Assembly (NCBI RefSeq): GCF_011058165.1
Contig: NZ_JAALEG010000018.1
Location: forward strand, 1 to 64,000
DNA length: 64,000 nt
Source: Rhodococcus aetherivorans
GTDB lineage: Bacteria; Actinomycetota; Actinomycetes; Mycobacteriales; Mycobacteriaceae
Direction of reading: 5' to 3'
Part shown: one piece after another, positions 56,257 to 64,000 of the stretch
How the letters are laid out: every line of letters begins with the position of its first letter
Numbering within the stretch: the stretch's first letter is position 1
Position numbers and translations under genes: made by a program
Notes under the pieces: model-generated
What the model was told of the DNA's origin: nothing
Databases searched by the model: none
Seen by the model: the letters and a program-made list of their open reading frames with translations, nothing else

Positions 56257-57435
56257 ATGCTGCGCGGATCGATCCGGCTCGGCCGGGTCGCGGGGATAGA
56301 GATCCGGGCCCACTGGTCGCTGCTCGCGACGCTCGGGCTGCTGTCGTGGCTGCTTGCCGGGGCGATCCTGCCCGCCCGGATCAGCGGTCCGAGCCCCGCA
56401 CAGTTCTGGATCGCGGGCGTCGCCGCGGCGGTAGGCCTGCTGGTGTCGCTGCTCGCCCACGAACTTGCGCACTCGGTGGTGGCGGGCCGCTACGGAGTCG
56501 GGGTGGACGGGATCACGCTGTGGCTGCTCGGCGGCGTCTCCGAGCTGCGCGACGAACCCCCGAACCCGAAAGCCGATCTGCGTATCGCGCTGGCCGGACC
56601 GCTCACGAGCGTCGGGATCGGCGTCGTCGCGCTGGCGGCGGCCTCGTTCCTCGGCCCGCCCGTCCCGGAGCTGGTGACCGCGACGATCGGCTGGCTCGGC
56701 GCGACCAACCTGGTACTGGCCGTGTTCAACCTGTTGCCGGGTGCGCCGCTGGACGGCGGACGGGTCGTGCGGGCGGTGCTGTGGCGCCGCACCGGCGACC
56801 GCCTCGCGGCCGCGAGCGGCGCCGCGCGCTCCGGCCGCGCGGTCGGGCTGGCGCTGATCCTGCTCGGCGCCGCCGAGACGCTCGCCCTCGGCAGCGCGGG
56901 CGGCCTGTGGCTGATGCTCCTCGGCTGGTTCCTGCGGACCGCGGCCAACGCCGAGCTCGCGAACGCGTCGCTACGGCATCAGCTCGGCGACACCCGGGTC
57001 GGCGACGTCATGACGCCGTCGCCGGTGGCCGCCCCCGCGCGCTGGAGCGTAGCGCAGCTCCTCGCCGTCGCGGCCCGCGGCTCGCACCACCGGGTCTTCC
57101 CCGTCGTCGACGACGGCCACCGGCCCACCGGGGTGGTGTCGCTGTCCGACCTGACGCCCGTCCCGGAGGGCGAGCGCACGGTCGTCGCCGTCGCGGACCG
57201 GGCCCGGCCGCTGCCCGCGGCGGCGCGGGTGCCCGCCGACGCGTCGCTCGCCGAGGTCGCGAGCCGGGTGCTGCTGCGGCCGGGGCTCGACCTCGTGGCC
57301 GTCGTGTCGGGCGAACGACTGGTCGGCATCGTCACGGCGACGGACCTGGTGCGGGCCTGCGATCGCAGCGCGCTGGGCCTGCCCATCCGCCGCACACCGC
57401 CGCCGGACGAGCAGACCCGACCCGGGTCTCCCTAG
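56257..57435 (+). CDS. Site-2 protease with CBS domains (Rip3-like)
   Basis: Intramembrane metalloprotease of 392 residues. The zinc motif HELAH (68-72) and third ligand D165 in NLLPGAPLDGGR are intact, within six membrane helices. Two CBS domains follow (about 250-375), with the VGDVMTPSPVA start. It resembles mycobacterial Rv2625c (Rip3), which sits beside USP genes in the DosR regulon. The substrate, probably an anti-sigma factor or membrane regulator, is unknown. ATG at 56257 is 2 bases after the USP stop. Confidence 0.9.
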   Translation: MLRGSIRLGRVAGIEIRAHWSLLATLGLLSWLLAGAILPARISGPSPAQFWIAGVAAAVGLLVSLLAHELAHSVVAGRYGVGVDGITLWLLGGVSELRDEPPNPKADLRIALAGPLTSVGIGVVALAAASFLGPPVPELVTATIGWLGATNLVLAVFNLLPGAPLDGGRVVRAVLWRRTGDRLAAASGAARSGRAVGLALILLGAAETLALGSAGGLWLMLLGWFLRTAANAELANASLRHQLGDTRVGDVMTPSPVAAPARWSVAQLLAVAARGSHHRVFPVVDDGHRPTGVVSLSDLTPVPEGERTVVAVADRARPLPAAARVPADASLAEVASRVLLRPGLDLVAVVSGERLVGIVTATDLVRACDRSALGLPIRRTPPPDEQTRPGSP

Positions 57436-58292
57436 TCGCGCCGGACCACGAGCAGCGGACACGGCGTCGTGTGCAGCAGCGCCCGGCTCGTCGAGCCGAG
57501 CAGCATGCCCTCGAAGCCGCCGCGGCCGCGGCTGCCGACGACGAGCAGCCGGGCGTTCTCCGCCCGCTCGAGCAGGTGGCGCACCGGGCGGTCCCGCACG
57601 ACGACCCGTTCCACGTCGACGTTCGGATAGTCCTGCGTGCGGCCGGCGAGGGACTCGGCGAGCACGACGCTCTCCTGCTGGTCGACGTCCTCCCAGGTGG
57701 CTCCGGGCGTGCCGGCGACGACGTCGACGAGGTCTCGGTCGGACCATGCGTGCACCGCCACCAGCGGCGCCTTGTAGCGGTCTGCGGCCTCGAACGCGAC
57801 GTCGAGGGCGTGCAGGCTCGCCGGCGAGCCGTCGACACCGACCACGACGGGGCCGTCCGCGCCCCGTCCGCTCTCGTCGGGCCCGGGGATCACCGCGACG
57901 GGACAGTGCGCGTGCGCGACCACCGCGGAGGTCACCGATCCGACCAGTCCGCCGGTGAACTCGCCGAGACCGCGCCGGCCGAGGACGAGCATCCGTGCCC
58001 GACCGGAATACCCGAGCAGCGCCTGTGCGGCCACCAGGCTCGACTGTTCGGTGCGTACGGACAGCTCGGGGTGCTCGCGTTCCACGGTCTCCGCGGCGGA
58101 CGCCAGGTTCCGTCGCGCGGTGAATCGCAGTTCGTCGACGAACGGCGACGAGGCGCCGATCCCGCCGGCGTTCGCGCTGGAGACGAGCAGCAGCGGCGCC
58201 CCCGTGGAGACGGCCTCGCCGGCCGCCCACCGCAGCGCGGCGCGCGCCGGCGCCGATCCGTCGACCCCGACCACGATCGGCGCATCATTCAT
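57432..58292 (-). CDS. Tandem universal stress protein
   Basis: Protein of 286 residues with two USP domains; the second has GSRGRGGFEGMLLGSTS, the ATP-binding pattern, and the first GRRGLGEFTGGLVGSVTS. Its stop overlaps the Rip3-like gene stop by 4 bases (tail to tail). AAGGAG precedes ATG at 58292. Confidence 0.9.
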   Translation of the reverse strand: MNDAPIVVGVDGSAPARAALRWAAGEAVSTGAPLLLVSSANAGGIGASSPFVDELRFTARRNLASAAETVEREHPELSVRTEQSSLVAAQALLGYSGRARMLVLGRRGLGEFTGGLVGSVTSAVVAHAHCPVAVIPGPDESGRGADGPVVVGVDGSPASLHALDVAFEAADRYKAPLVAVHAWSDRDLVDVVAGTPGATWEDVDQQESVVLAESLAGRTQDYPNVDVERVVVRDRPVRHLLERAENARLLVVGSRGRGGFEGMLLGSTSRALLHTTPCPLLVVRRD

Positions 58293-58380
58293 CGCCCGCT
58301 CCTTGTCCCGTTCCGTCCGGTTCTTCCGCCACCAGTGTCGCCATCCTGCGGTCGCCGCGCGGTCGGTTGGCGGAAACAGT

Positions 58381-58386
58381 TACCGT
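58381..58386 (+). promoter_or_regulatory. Putative -10 element for leaderless pseudouridine synthase gene
   Basis: TACCGT lies 6 bases before GTG at 58393, with no ribosome site. Confidence 0.35.
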
Positions 58387-58392
58387 GCGGGT

Positions 58393-59313
58393 GTGCGCCG
58401 TGCCCCGCTGCCCGTCCGCGACGGCCTGAATCCGACCCGCCTGCGCCTGCCCGACGGCGGCTCCTGGGCGACGGTGGCGGAGTTTCTGCTGGCGCGCTTC
58501 CCCGCCGACGCGGCGCGCGTGCAGGAGAAGGTCGCGGCCGGTGAGGTCGTCGACGGTGCCGGCGCGGCGATCACCGGGAACACCCCGTACGCGGCAGGTC
58601 GATTCGTGTACTTGTACCGCGATCCGCCGGTCGAGGAGCGGGTGCCGTTCGAGATCGCTGTCCTGCATCGCGACGAGCATCTGCTGGTGGTGGACAAGCC
58701 GCACTTCCTGGCGACGACACCGCGTGGGTCGTGGGTGGCCGAGACGGCGCTGGTGCGGCTGCGCCGGGAACTCGACCTGCCGGAGCTGAGCCCGGCCCAT
58801 CGGCTCGATCGGCTCACGGCGGGCGTGCTGGTCTTCACCGTCCACGCCGGTGCGCGCCGGGCCTACCAGTCGCTCTTCGATGCCCGCCGGGTCGACAAGG
58901 AGTACGAGGCCGTGGCCCGGCACGTGCCCGGGATGCGGTTTCCGCGCGAGGTGCGCAGCCGCATCGTCAAGGAGCGCGGCGTGTTGCAGGCGCGGGAGGT
59001 GCGGGGTGAGATCAACGCCCTCAGCCGCGTCGAACTGCTCGAAACGGACGCCGGGCTGGGCCGTTACCGGTTGCTGCCCCGCACCGGCAAGACGCACCAG
59101 TTGCGTGTGCACATGAATTCGCTCGGCCTGCCGATCCTCGGGGACAACCTGTATCCCGATGTATATGACGTTGCGCCCCAAGACTATTCACGACCACTGC
59201 AGTTGCTGGCCCGCGCGGTGGAGTTCGACGATCCGTATACAGGTCGACGGACCCGCTTCGCCAGCGCCCGAAACCTGGCAGCATGGAGGCACAGCACACC
59301 AGGACCCCGTTGA
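58393..59313 (+). CDS. RluA-family pseudouridine synthase
   Basis: RNA pseudouridylate synthase of 306 residues. The catalytic Asp is D139 in AHRLDRLTAG, with YLLPRTGKTHQLRVHM (about 235-250, motif III) and VVDKPHFL (99-106). It is the actinobacterial RluA/RsuA-like group that modifies rRNA or tRNA uridines; the target is not known. The end overlaps the upstream part of the SRPBCC gene region but not its chosen start. Confidence 0.9.
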   Translation: MRRAPLPVRDGLNPTRLRLPDGGSWATVAEFLLARFPADAARVQEKVAAGEVVDGAGAAITGNTPYAAGRFVYLYRDPPVEERVPFEIAVLHRDEHLLVVDKPHFLATTPRGSWVAETALVRLRRELDLPELSPAHRLDRLTAGVLVFTVHAGARRAYQSLFDARRVDKEYEAVARHVPGMRFPREVRSRIVKERGVLQAREVRGEINALSRVELLETDAGLGRYRLLPRTGKTHQLRVHMNSLGLPILGDNLYPDVYDVAPQDYSRPLQLLARAVEFDDPYTGRRTRFASARNLAAWRHSTPGPR

Positions 59314-59342
59314 TCGCACGGGCTCACGTCTTGGAGGACCCC

Positions 59343-59849
59343 ATGGATAACGGCACCGTCTCGCGCACCTACGACGGCCGCGTCGCCCTGCGCTTCCAGC
59401 ACGCCTTCGCCCATCCCCCGGACCGCGTATGGCGGGTCATCACCGACCCCGAGTACCTACGCGCCTGGTTCCCGGCCCGCGTAGAACTGGATCTCACCCC
59501 CGGTGCCCAGCTCGTCTTCCATGCCACCGAGCAGCAGGCCGAGCGCCTCGGGCTGCCCGCCGACCACACCGCCACGGGGACCGTCATCTCCGTGCATCCC
59601 GGGCGCATCCTCGAGTACATGTGGGACGCCGAGGTCCTGCACTGGGAACTGGTGCCGGACGGGTCCGGGGGCTGCTGGCTGACGCTCACGCACACCGTCG
59701 AGGACGAGGACTCGGCCTACGCGCACGGCGCCGACTGGCACGCCGGGTTCGAGGTGCTCGAGGCCCAGCTGGAGGGCCGGGACGTGAACTGGTCGCCGTG
59801 GGAACGCGCCCGGGAACTCGCCGACAAGTACCGCAACCCGTCCGACTGA
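59343..59849 (+). CDS. SRPBCC/AHSA1-domain protein
   Basis: Protein of 168 residues of the START-like AHSA1 (activator of Hsp90 homologue) family. It has RFQHAFAHPPDRVWRVITDPEYLRAWFPA near the N-terminus (17-45, two pieces) and WELVPDGSGGCWLTLTHTV. Function is unknown; such proteins bind hydrophobic ligands. GGAGG lies 5 bases before ATG at 59343. Confidence 0.9.
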   Translation: MDNGTVSRTYDGRVALRFQHAFAHPPDRVWRVITDPEYLRAWFPARVELDLTPGAQLVFHATEQQAERLGLPADHTATGTVISVHPGRILEYMWDAEVLHWELVPDGSGGCWLTLTHTVEDEDSAYAHGADWHAGFEVLEAQLEGRDVNWSPWERARELADKYRNPSD

Positions 59850-59873
59850 TCCCACTCGGCCGGTTGCCGGCGG

Positions 59874-60881
59874 CTATCCGTCCCGTCCGCTCCGGTCGAC
59901 GAAGACCTCGTCGACCGGACGTCGCGACGTGGTGGGCAGTCCCCGCGCGCTGCGGGCCCCCAACCGGATCACCACCTGGGGAAATCCCGCGACCTCCCCG
60001 GTCCGCGCCGTCGCCGTGCGCACGATGCCGCGGCTGGCCTCGATCTCCGTCACGTGGGTGAGCGGGCACGTCGCCAGATGCGCCGCGGTGGCCTCGAGCA
60101 GTACCGCGGACATCGCCTCCCCCGCCCGCAGCCAGTCGATCCGCTCGTCGACCCGGGTGCTGAGCACCGCCAGCGCCGACGCGTCCGCCTTCGGCTGCGC
60201 AGTGTCCAGAGTTCCTGCGCCCGTGGGGAACCGCCGTCCCACATCGATGTCCCCGGCGGCCTCGTCGTCGAGCAGCGCGGACGCCGGCACGCCCGTGTCG
60301 CCGGGCTCCGCGCGACCGGTCCACCAGGCCAGCTCCTGCCGGTAGGCCTCGTCGCCCTCGCGGATCGCCGCGCTCAGTTCCGACGCCCGCGCGAGGTCCG
60401 AGCGGGCCTCGGCGTCGAGGATCGACAGCGACGCCCCCTCCCGGCGGGCGGCGTTCTCCAGATCCACCAGGCTCTCGCGCAGGGTCGTGGGCGCCGCGAA
60501 CGGCCGCCGGTCGGTGTGCCGGGCGCCGATCGCGAGGGCGAGGGCGGCGTCACGGGCGTCGACCGTGTGGGGCCGGTCGAAGTCGAGAACGGCCAGCAGG
60601 TCCGGTCGCGACGGATCCGGAAGCCGGGTCACGGTGGGGATCCACGACGCGGCGGACAGCGCGACGCGGGCGTGGTGCAGCGCCGCTCCGCAGCCGAGAA
60701 CCAGCTGCCGGCCGCTCGGATCGGTGTGGCCGAGCATGCGCTCGGCGACGGCATACAGTTCGAGCCGTTCGCCCGTCCACTCCCAACGCCACGGCTGGCT
60801 GTTGTGCAGGGACGGCGCCCGGCACGCCGACTCGACCGCATCCCGGATCGCCGCGGTGTCCGGCCGGATCTCAGTAACCAT
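59874..60881 (-). CDS. Acg-family nitroreductase-like flavoprotein
   Basis: Protein of 335 residues like mycobacterial Acg/Rv3131, made of two degenerate nitroreductase halves. It begins with DAVESACRAPSLHNSQPW (residues 14-31), the diagnostic N-terminal segment, and ends with PQVVIRLGARSARGLPTTSRRPVDEVF. In M. tuberculosis these genes are in the DosR dormancy regulon and may sequester FMN. Its start overlaps the flavodoxin gene by 11 bases, so the two are cotranscribed. Confidence 0.9.
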   Translation of the reverse strand: MVTEIRPDTAAIRDAVESACRAPSLHNSQPWRWEWTGERLELYAVAERMLGHTDPSGRQLVLGCGAALHHARVALSAASWIPTVTRLPDPSRPDLLAVLDFDRPHTVDARDAALALAIGARHTDRRPFAAPTTLRESLVDLENAARREGASLSILDAEARSDLARASELSAAIREGDEAYRQELAWWTGRAEPGDTGVPASALLDDEAAGDIDVGRRFPTGAGTLDTAQPKADASALAVLSTRVDERIDWLRAGEAMSAVLLEATAAHLATCPLTHVTEIEASRGIVRTATARTGEVAGFPQVVIRLGARSARGLPTTSRRPVDEVFVDRSGRDG

Positions 60882-61404
60882 CGTTGTCTCTCCCCCAGCC
60901 GCTCGACTCGACCGCATGCCGCTCCACGGACTCGACGATCTGCGCGGCCCAGGTCCCGATCGCGTCCCAGTCCCGGAAGTCTCCGGTGCGTCCTCCGGTC
61001 ATGCGGGCAACCACGCGTTCGCCGGCGCCGAGCACCTCCGGATCCAGTTTCCCCGCGAACATCCGGTGCTCGCGCGCGCCCGTGCGCTCCGTCGCCAGGG
61101 AGGCGTCGTACGGCCTGTTCACGGGGCGGTCCTGGTCGCCGATCGGGCCCGAGGAGAACAGGAACACGGCGCGCTCCCGCAGCGCGCCGGCGTGCCGATC
61201 GACGAAGGTCTTGGCGGGATGCAACCAGTGCCCGAGGTAGACGGCGCTGCCGAGGACCACCGCGTCGTAGCCGTCCACGGCGTCGACCTGCTCGGGCGCG
61301 ACTACGTCGACGTGCGCTCCCTTGTCGCGCAGGGCGGCCGCGAGCGCCGTGGCGATCTCCGTGGTGGAGCCGTGCCTGCTCGCCGCCGTCACCAGAATCC
61401 TCAT
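60871..61404 (-). CDS. Flavodoxin-domain protein (HemG-like)
   Basis: Flavodoxin-fold protein of 177 residues. The FMN phosphate loop is ASRHGSTTEIA (8-18), followed by a VVLGSAVYLGHW segment. It is most like the menaquinone-dependent protoporphyrinogen oxidase-type flavodoxins. It lies directly before, and coupled to, the Acg gene, so the pair probably share flavin or electrons. Confidence 0.9.
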   Translation of the reverse strand: MRILVTAASRHGSTTEIATALAAALRDKGAHVDVVAPEQVDAVDGYDAVVLGSAVYLGHWLHPAKTFVDRHAGALRERAVFLFSSGPIGDQDRPVNRPYDASLATERTGAREHRMFAGKLDPEVLGAGERVVARMTGGRTGDFRDWDAIGTWAAQIVESVERHAVESSGWGRDNDGY

Positions 61405-61625
61405 CTGTGTCCTCCCCGGCCCAGGTTATTCGATGATCGCCCGACGGGCACGCGGTCGGACAGAGTCGAAGGGCCCCGCTCCCGGGCCGGCCGCAGCCGG
61501 GCCGATGCGGCGATCACGTGCGACGGGCACAGGTCGGTGCCGGGGTGGCAGAGTGGTCTGACGAACGCCGCCGACGAGCGCGACGAGGACACGCAGGGCA
61601 ACCGCCGGAACAGGAGTCGGATCGC

Positions 61626-63152
61626 ATGACCACGCCGCCCAGGATCGACGCGGTTCAGGAATCGGAACGCAAGTACGCGGTCGGGCACGCGCAGCAGCTG
61701 CCGGACCTGTCGGGCCTGCCCGGCGTCGCCGCACACCCCGAACCCGACCTTCAGCAGCTGTCGGCGCGGTACTACGACACCGACGATCTGCGACTGCTGC
61801 GCGCCGGGATCACCCTGCGCCGCCGCGAGGGGGGTCACGACGCCGGCTGGCACGTGAAGCTCCCGGCCGGCACGGACACCCGGACCGAGGTGCGCTTCCC
61901 CCTCGGCGACGACACCGCCCGGCCACCGGCCGAACTGCTCGCCCTCCTGCACGGGGTGCGCCGTGCGCGTCCCGTCGCGCTCGCGGCGGTGCTGAACACG
62001 CAGCGGTGGCGCCACCGCCTGATCGACGACGAGGGGCGGGCCCTCGCCGAGATCGTCGTCGACGACGTCGTCGCGACCCGAGGGGAGGGCAGCGAGCCGC
62101 AGCGGTGGCGCGAGATCGAGGTCGAGCTCGCCTCGGCCGGAACCGATCTGCTCGATGCCGTCGAGGATCGGCTGACCGCCGCCGGAATCGAGCGGGCCCC
62201 GAATCCCTCCAAGCTGCATCGGGCGCTCGCCGATCTGCTGCCCACCGAGGAGCCGGTGCCCGGCCCGGCCGGGCACCTGCGCGACTACCTGCGCGGCGAG
62301 TTGCGCACCCTCGAGCTCGCCGAGATCGGCGTGCGCCGGGACGCCCCGGACGCCGTCCACAGCATGCGCAAGGCCCTGCGCCGGATCCGCAGTGCCCTGC
62401 AGACGTATGCGGGAACCTTCGCGATCGACGACAGCCTGGTCGACGAACTACGTTGGACGGGAAGGAAACTCAGCCCCTCGCGCGACCTCGAGGTGCAGTG
62501 GGAGCGAATCGTGGACCGCGTCGCGGAGGTGCCCGTGGAAGCGCAGCGCGAGGCCATCCGCGCCCGCATCGACGAGTACTTCTCCGCCCGGTCGGACGCG
62601 GCCCGGCTCGAGGCCGTCGGCACCCTCGACTCGGACCGCTACGCGGCCCTGCTGGGTTCGCTCGACGCACTGATCGACGGGCTGGCGAGGGGGGCAGTCG
62701 GATCCGGTCCCGGCGAGCAGCGACGACAGGTTCGCCCGAAGGACCTCGACCGCGCCCTCGCCCGCCTCGCGAAGAAGGTCTCGCGCCGGGTCCGCAACGC
62801 CGGGGAGGCAGCCACGCACGCCGAGCGGGACGAACTCGTCCATCGGGCCCGCAAGGGCGCCAAGCGGATGCGCTACGCCATCGAGGTGCTGCGGCCGCTG
62901 CATCGCAAGCGCGCCCAGCGCGCCCTCGATCACTTCGACGACTTCCAGGATCTGCTCGGCGAATTCCAGGACTCGGTGGTCGCCCGCGAGCACCTGCTCG
63001 ACATGGTCTCCGAGCAAGACCACACCGCCGAGTCGAGCTTCGGCCTCGGGATCGCCTACCAGCGCGAACTCGAGATCGGTGAAGCGCAGGTCGCGCAGCT
63101 CGAACGCGCGTGGAAGCGGGCGCGGCGGGCGGCGAAACCGCTGTGGAAGTGA
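61626..63152 (+). CDS. CYTH and CHAD domain protein
   Basis: Protein of 508 residues. The CYTH tunnel domain (about 8-210) has the ExExK motif E12-S-E14-R-K16; the CHAD helical domain (about 220-500) has conserved His/Arg/Lys residues in VHSMRKALRRIRSALQTY (243-260) and VHRARKGAKRMRYAIEVL. CYTH domains hydrolyse or bind triphosphates and CHAD domains bind polyphosphate, so a role in polyphosphate metabolism or storage is likely. AGGAG precedes ATG at 61626. Confidence 0.92.
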   Translation: MTTPPRIDAVQESERKYAVGHAQQLPDLSGLPGVAAHPEPDLQQLSARYYDTDDLRLLRAGITLRRREGGHDAGWHVKLPAGTDTRTEVRFPLGDDTARPPAELLALLHGVRRARPVALAAVLNTQRWRHRLIDDEGRALAEIVVDDVVATRGEGSEPQRWREIEVELASAGTDLLDAVEDRLTAAGIERAPNPSKLHRALADLLPTEEPVPGPAGHLRDYLRGELRTLELAEIGVRRDAPDAVHSMRKALRRIRSALQTYAGTFAIDDSLVDELRWTGRKLSPSRDLEVQWERIVDRVAEVPVEAQREAIRARIDEYFSARSDAARLEAVGTLDSDRYAALLGSLDALIDGLARGAVGSGPGEQRRQVRPKDLDRALARLAKKVSRRVRNAGEAATHAERDELVHRARKGAKRMRYAIEVLRPLHRKRAQRALDHFDDFQDLLGEFQDSVVAREHLLDMVSEQDHTAESSFGLGIAYQRELEIGEAQVAQLERAWKRARRAAKPLWK

Positions 63153-63236
63153 ACCACTGCCGACCGGGTCCTTGTCCCCTGGCCGACCACCGCCGAGAAA
63201 GGGCATGCTGAGCCCGGACGACGGAAGGAGGCGCGC

Positions 63237-64000
63237 ATGAGCACCCCTGAAGAGATGCGAGCATGGCGTGTCGACATCCCACGCCCCGCGGCGGAGCATC
63301 CGCTGCGGCCGGTCCGGGAACCGATTCCCGAACCGGCGCCCGGGGAACTGCTGGTGCGTGTCCTCGCGTGCGGGGTGTGCCGTACCGACCTGCACGTGAG
63401 CGAGGGCGACCTGCCGGTGCACCGGCCGCACGTCGTCCCCGGCCACGAGGTCGTCGGCGAGGTGGTCGGTGGCGACCTCGGCGAGCACCGGGTAGGCGAC
63501 CGGGTGGGCATCCCGTGGCTGCGCAGCACGTGCGGCCGGTGCCGGTACTGCCTGCGCGGGGACGAGAACCTGTGCCCGAACTCCACCTACACGGGCTGGG
63601 ACGCGGACGGCGGTTACGCCGAATATGCCACCGTCCCTTCCGCTTTCGCACTGCCACTGCCGTCCGGGTACGCCGACGCGGAACTCGCCCCCCTGCTGTG
63701 CGCCGGCATCATCGGCTATCGGGCGCTGCTGCGCGCCGAGGTTCCGGACGGCGGCGTGCTCGGCCTGTACGGCTTCGGCGGCAGCGCCCACCTCGCCGCG
63801 CAGGTCGCCCTCGCCCGGGGTGCCCGCGTGCACGTCATGACCCGCGGCGAGACCGCCCGGCGGCTCGCCCTCGAACTCGGCGCGGCCTCCGCGCAGGGCG
63901 CCTACGACGAGCCGCCCGAGCCGCTGAACTCGGCGATCCTGTTCGCCCCCGCCGGGGAACTGGTGCCCACCGCCCTCGCCGCACTGGACGCCGGCGGCAC
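63237..64000 (+). CDS. Zinc-dependent alcohol dehydrogenase (AdhA-like), 3' end outside window
   Basis: Medium-chain dehydrogenase cut at the window end after about 254 residues. The catalytic zinc site is C45 with H70-E71 (CGVCRTD and GHEVVG), structural zinc cysteines are C99, C102, C105 and C113, and [13 protein letters not shown] is the cofactor loop. The G-F-G-G-S loop suggests the AdhA/zinc-binding group. GGAAGGAG is 6 bases before ATG at 63237. Confidence 0.92.
   Translation, partial: MSTPEEMRAWRVDIPRPAAEHPLRPVREPIPEPAPGELLVRVLACGVCRTDLHVSEGDLPVHRPHVVPGHEVVGEVVGGDLGEHRVGDRVGIPWLRSTCGRCRYCLRGDENLCPNSTYTGWDADGGYAEYATVPSAFALPLPSGYADAELAPLLCAGIIGYRALLRAEVPDGGVLGLYGFGGSAHLAAQVALARGARVHVMTRGETARRLALELGAASAQGAYDEPPEPLNSAILFAPAGELVPTALAALDAGG

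Noticed and set aside
61465-61490. Possible DosR box near the flavodoxin start
   Set aside because: Only about half of the GGGACT/AGTCCC core positions match; not convincing.
61540-61600. tRNA-like GGGGTGGCAGAGTGGTCTGA
   Set aside because: Resembles the 5' part of Leu/Ser tRNAs, but no acceptor partner, anticodon arm or T-loop could be found downstream.

Overview
The window is very GC-rich (roughly 70% by eye), densely packed DNA from a mycolic-acid-containing actinobacterium. Rhodococcus or a close relative in the Mycobacteriales fits best. Supporting genes are an antigen-85-type mycolyltransferase, an Mce protein, an MMPL transporter, a WS/DGAT acyltransferase, a DUF3239 protein, an Acg-type nitroreductase, the XPB helicase with its usual partner, and a TreS-maltokinase pair. 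Several genes have a TANNNT hexamer 6-7 nt before the start codon and no Shine-Dalgarno sequence, as expected of leaderless mRNAs in this group. No rRNA, tRNA, IS element or CRISPR array was seen.

Layout. 1-3.4 kb: end of an XPB-associated protein gene and the XPB helicase. 3.4-7.2 kb (minus): a CitMHS citrate-type transporter with its CitA/CitB-type two-component system. 7.4-9.8 kb: a basic repetitive membrane protein, a DUF3239 protein and a GNAT enzyme. 9.9-15.9 kb (minus): a sulfonate/sulfur-scavenging operon (SsuABC-type transporter, DszA/NtaA-type monooxygenase, decayed MFS gene, F420-type LLM oxidoreductase) headed by a nine-residue cysteine-rich leader peptide. 16-24.2 kb: an ECF41/SigJ-like sigma factor, a copper-radical oxidase fused to FG-GAP-like repeats, DapC, an AraC regulator and small enzymes. 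24.4-27.6 kb: EctD, a family 2 glycosyltransferase, and DAHP synthase with an aromatic leader peptide containing Tyr-Phe-Trp-Phe. 27.7-31 kb: treS-mak. 31-36 kb (minus): a type III PKS, ICMT-type methyltransferase, FAD oxidoreductase and MMPL transporter, which looks like a phenolic-lipid or alkylpyrone locus.

36.4-41.2 kb: a lone MceC-like gene, a ClpC-type unfoldase under a HAIR operator, and ohrR-ohr with a palindromic operator. 41.3-45.8 kb: a HelY-type helicase, a WS/DGAT with an altered active-site motif, and a solitary gas-vesicle GvpA/J-like gene. 45.9-49.1 kb: a KtrB/KtrA potassium uptake pair and a K+ channel with an RCK domain. 49.1-54.2 kb: a GntR regulator, NCS1 permease and Asp/Glu/hydantoin racemase flanked by two paralogous short-chain dehydrogenases. 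54.2-64 kb: a mycolyltransferase and stress/dormancy-type genes (two universal stress proteins, a Rip3-like site-2 protease with CBS domains, Acg nitroreductase, flavodoxin), an RluA pseudouridine synthase, a CYTH-CHAD protein and a zinc alcohol dehydrogenase cut by the window end.

The most useful new observations are two attenuation leaders too short for ordinary gene calling: the Cys-rich one before the sulfur operon and the Tyr-Phe-Trp-Phe one before DAHP synthase. Others are the HAIR element before clpC, the oxidase fusion without a signal peptide, the internally deleted MFS gene, and the type III PKS-MMPL locus.
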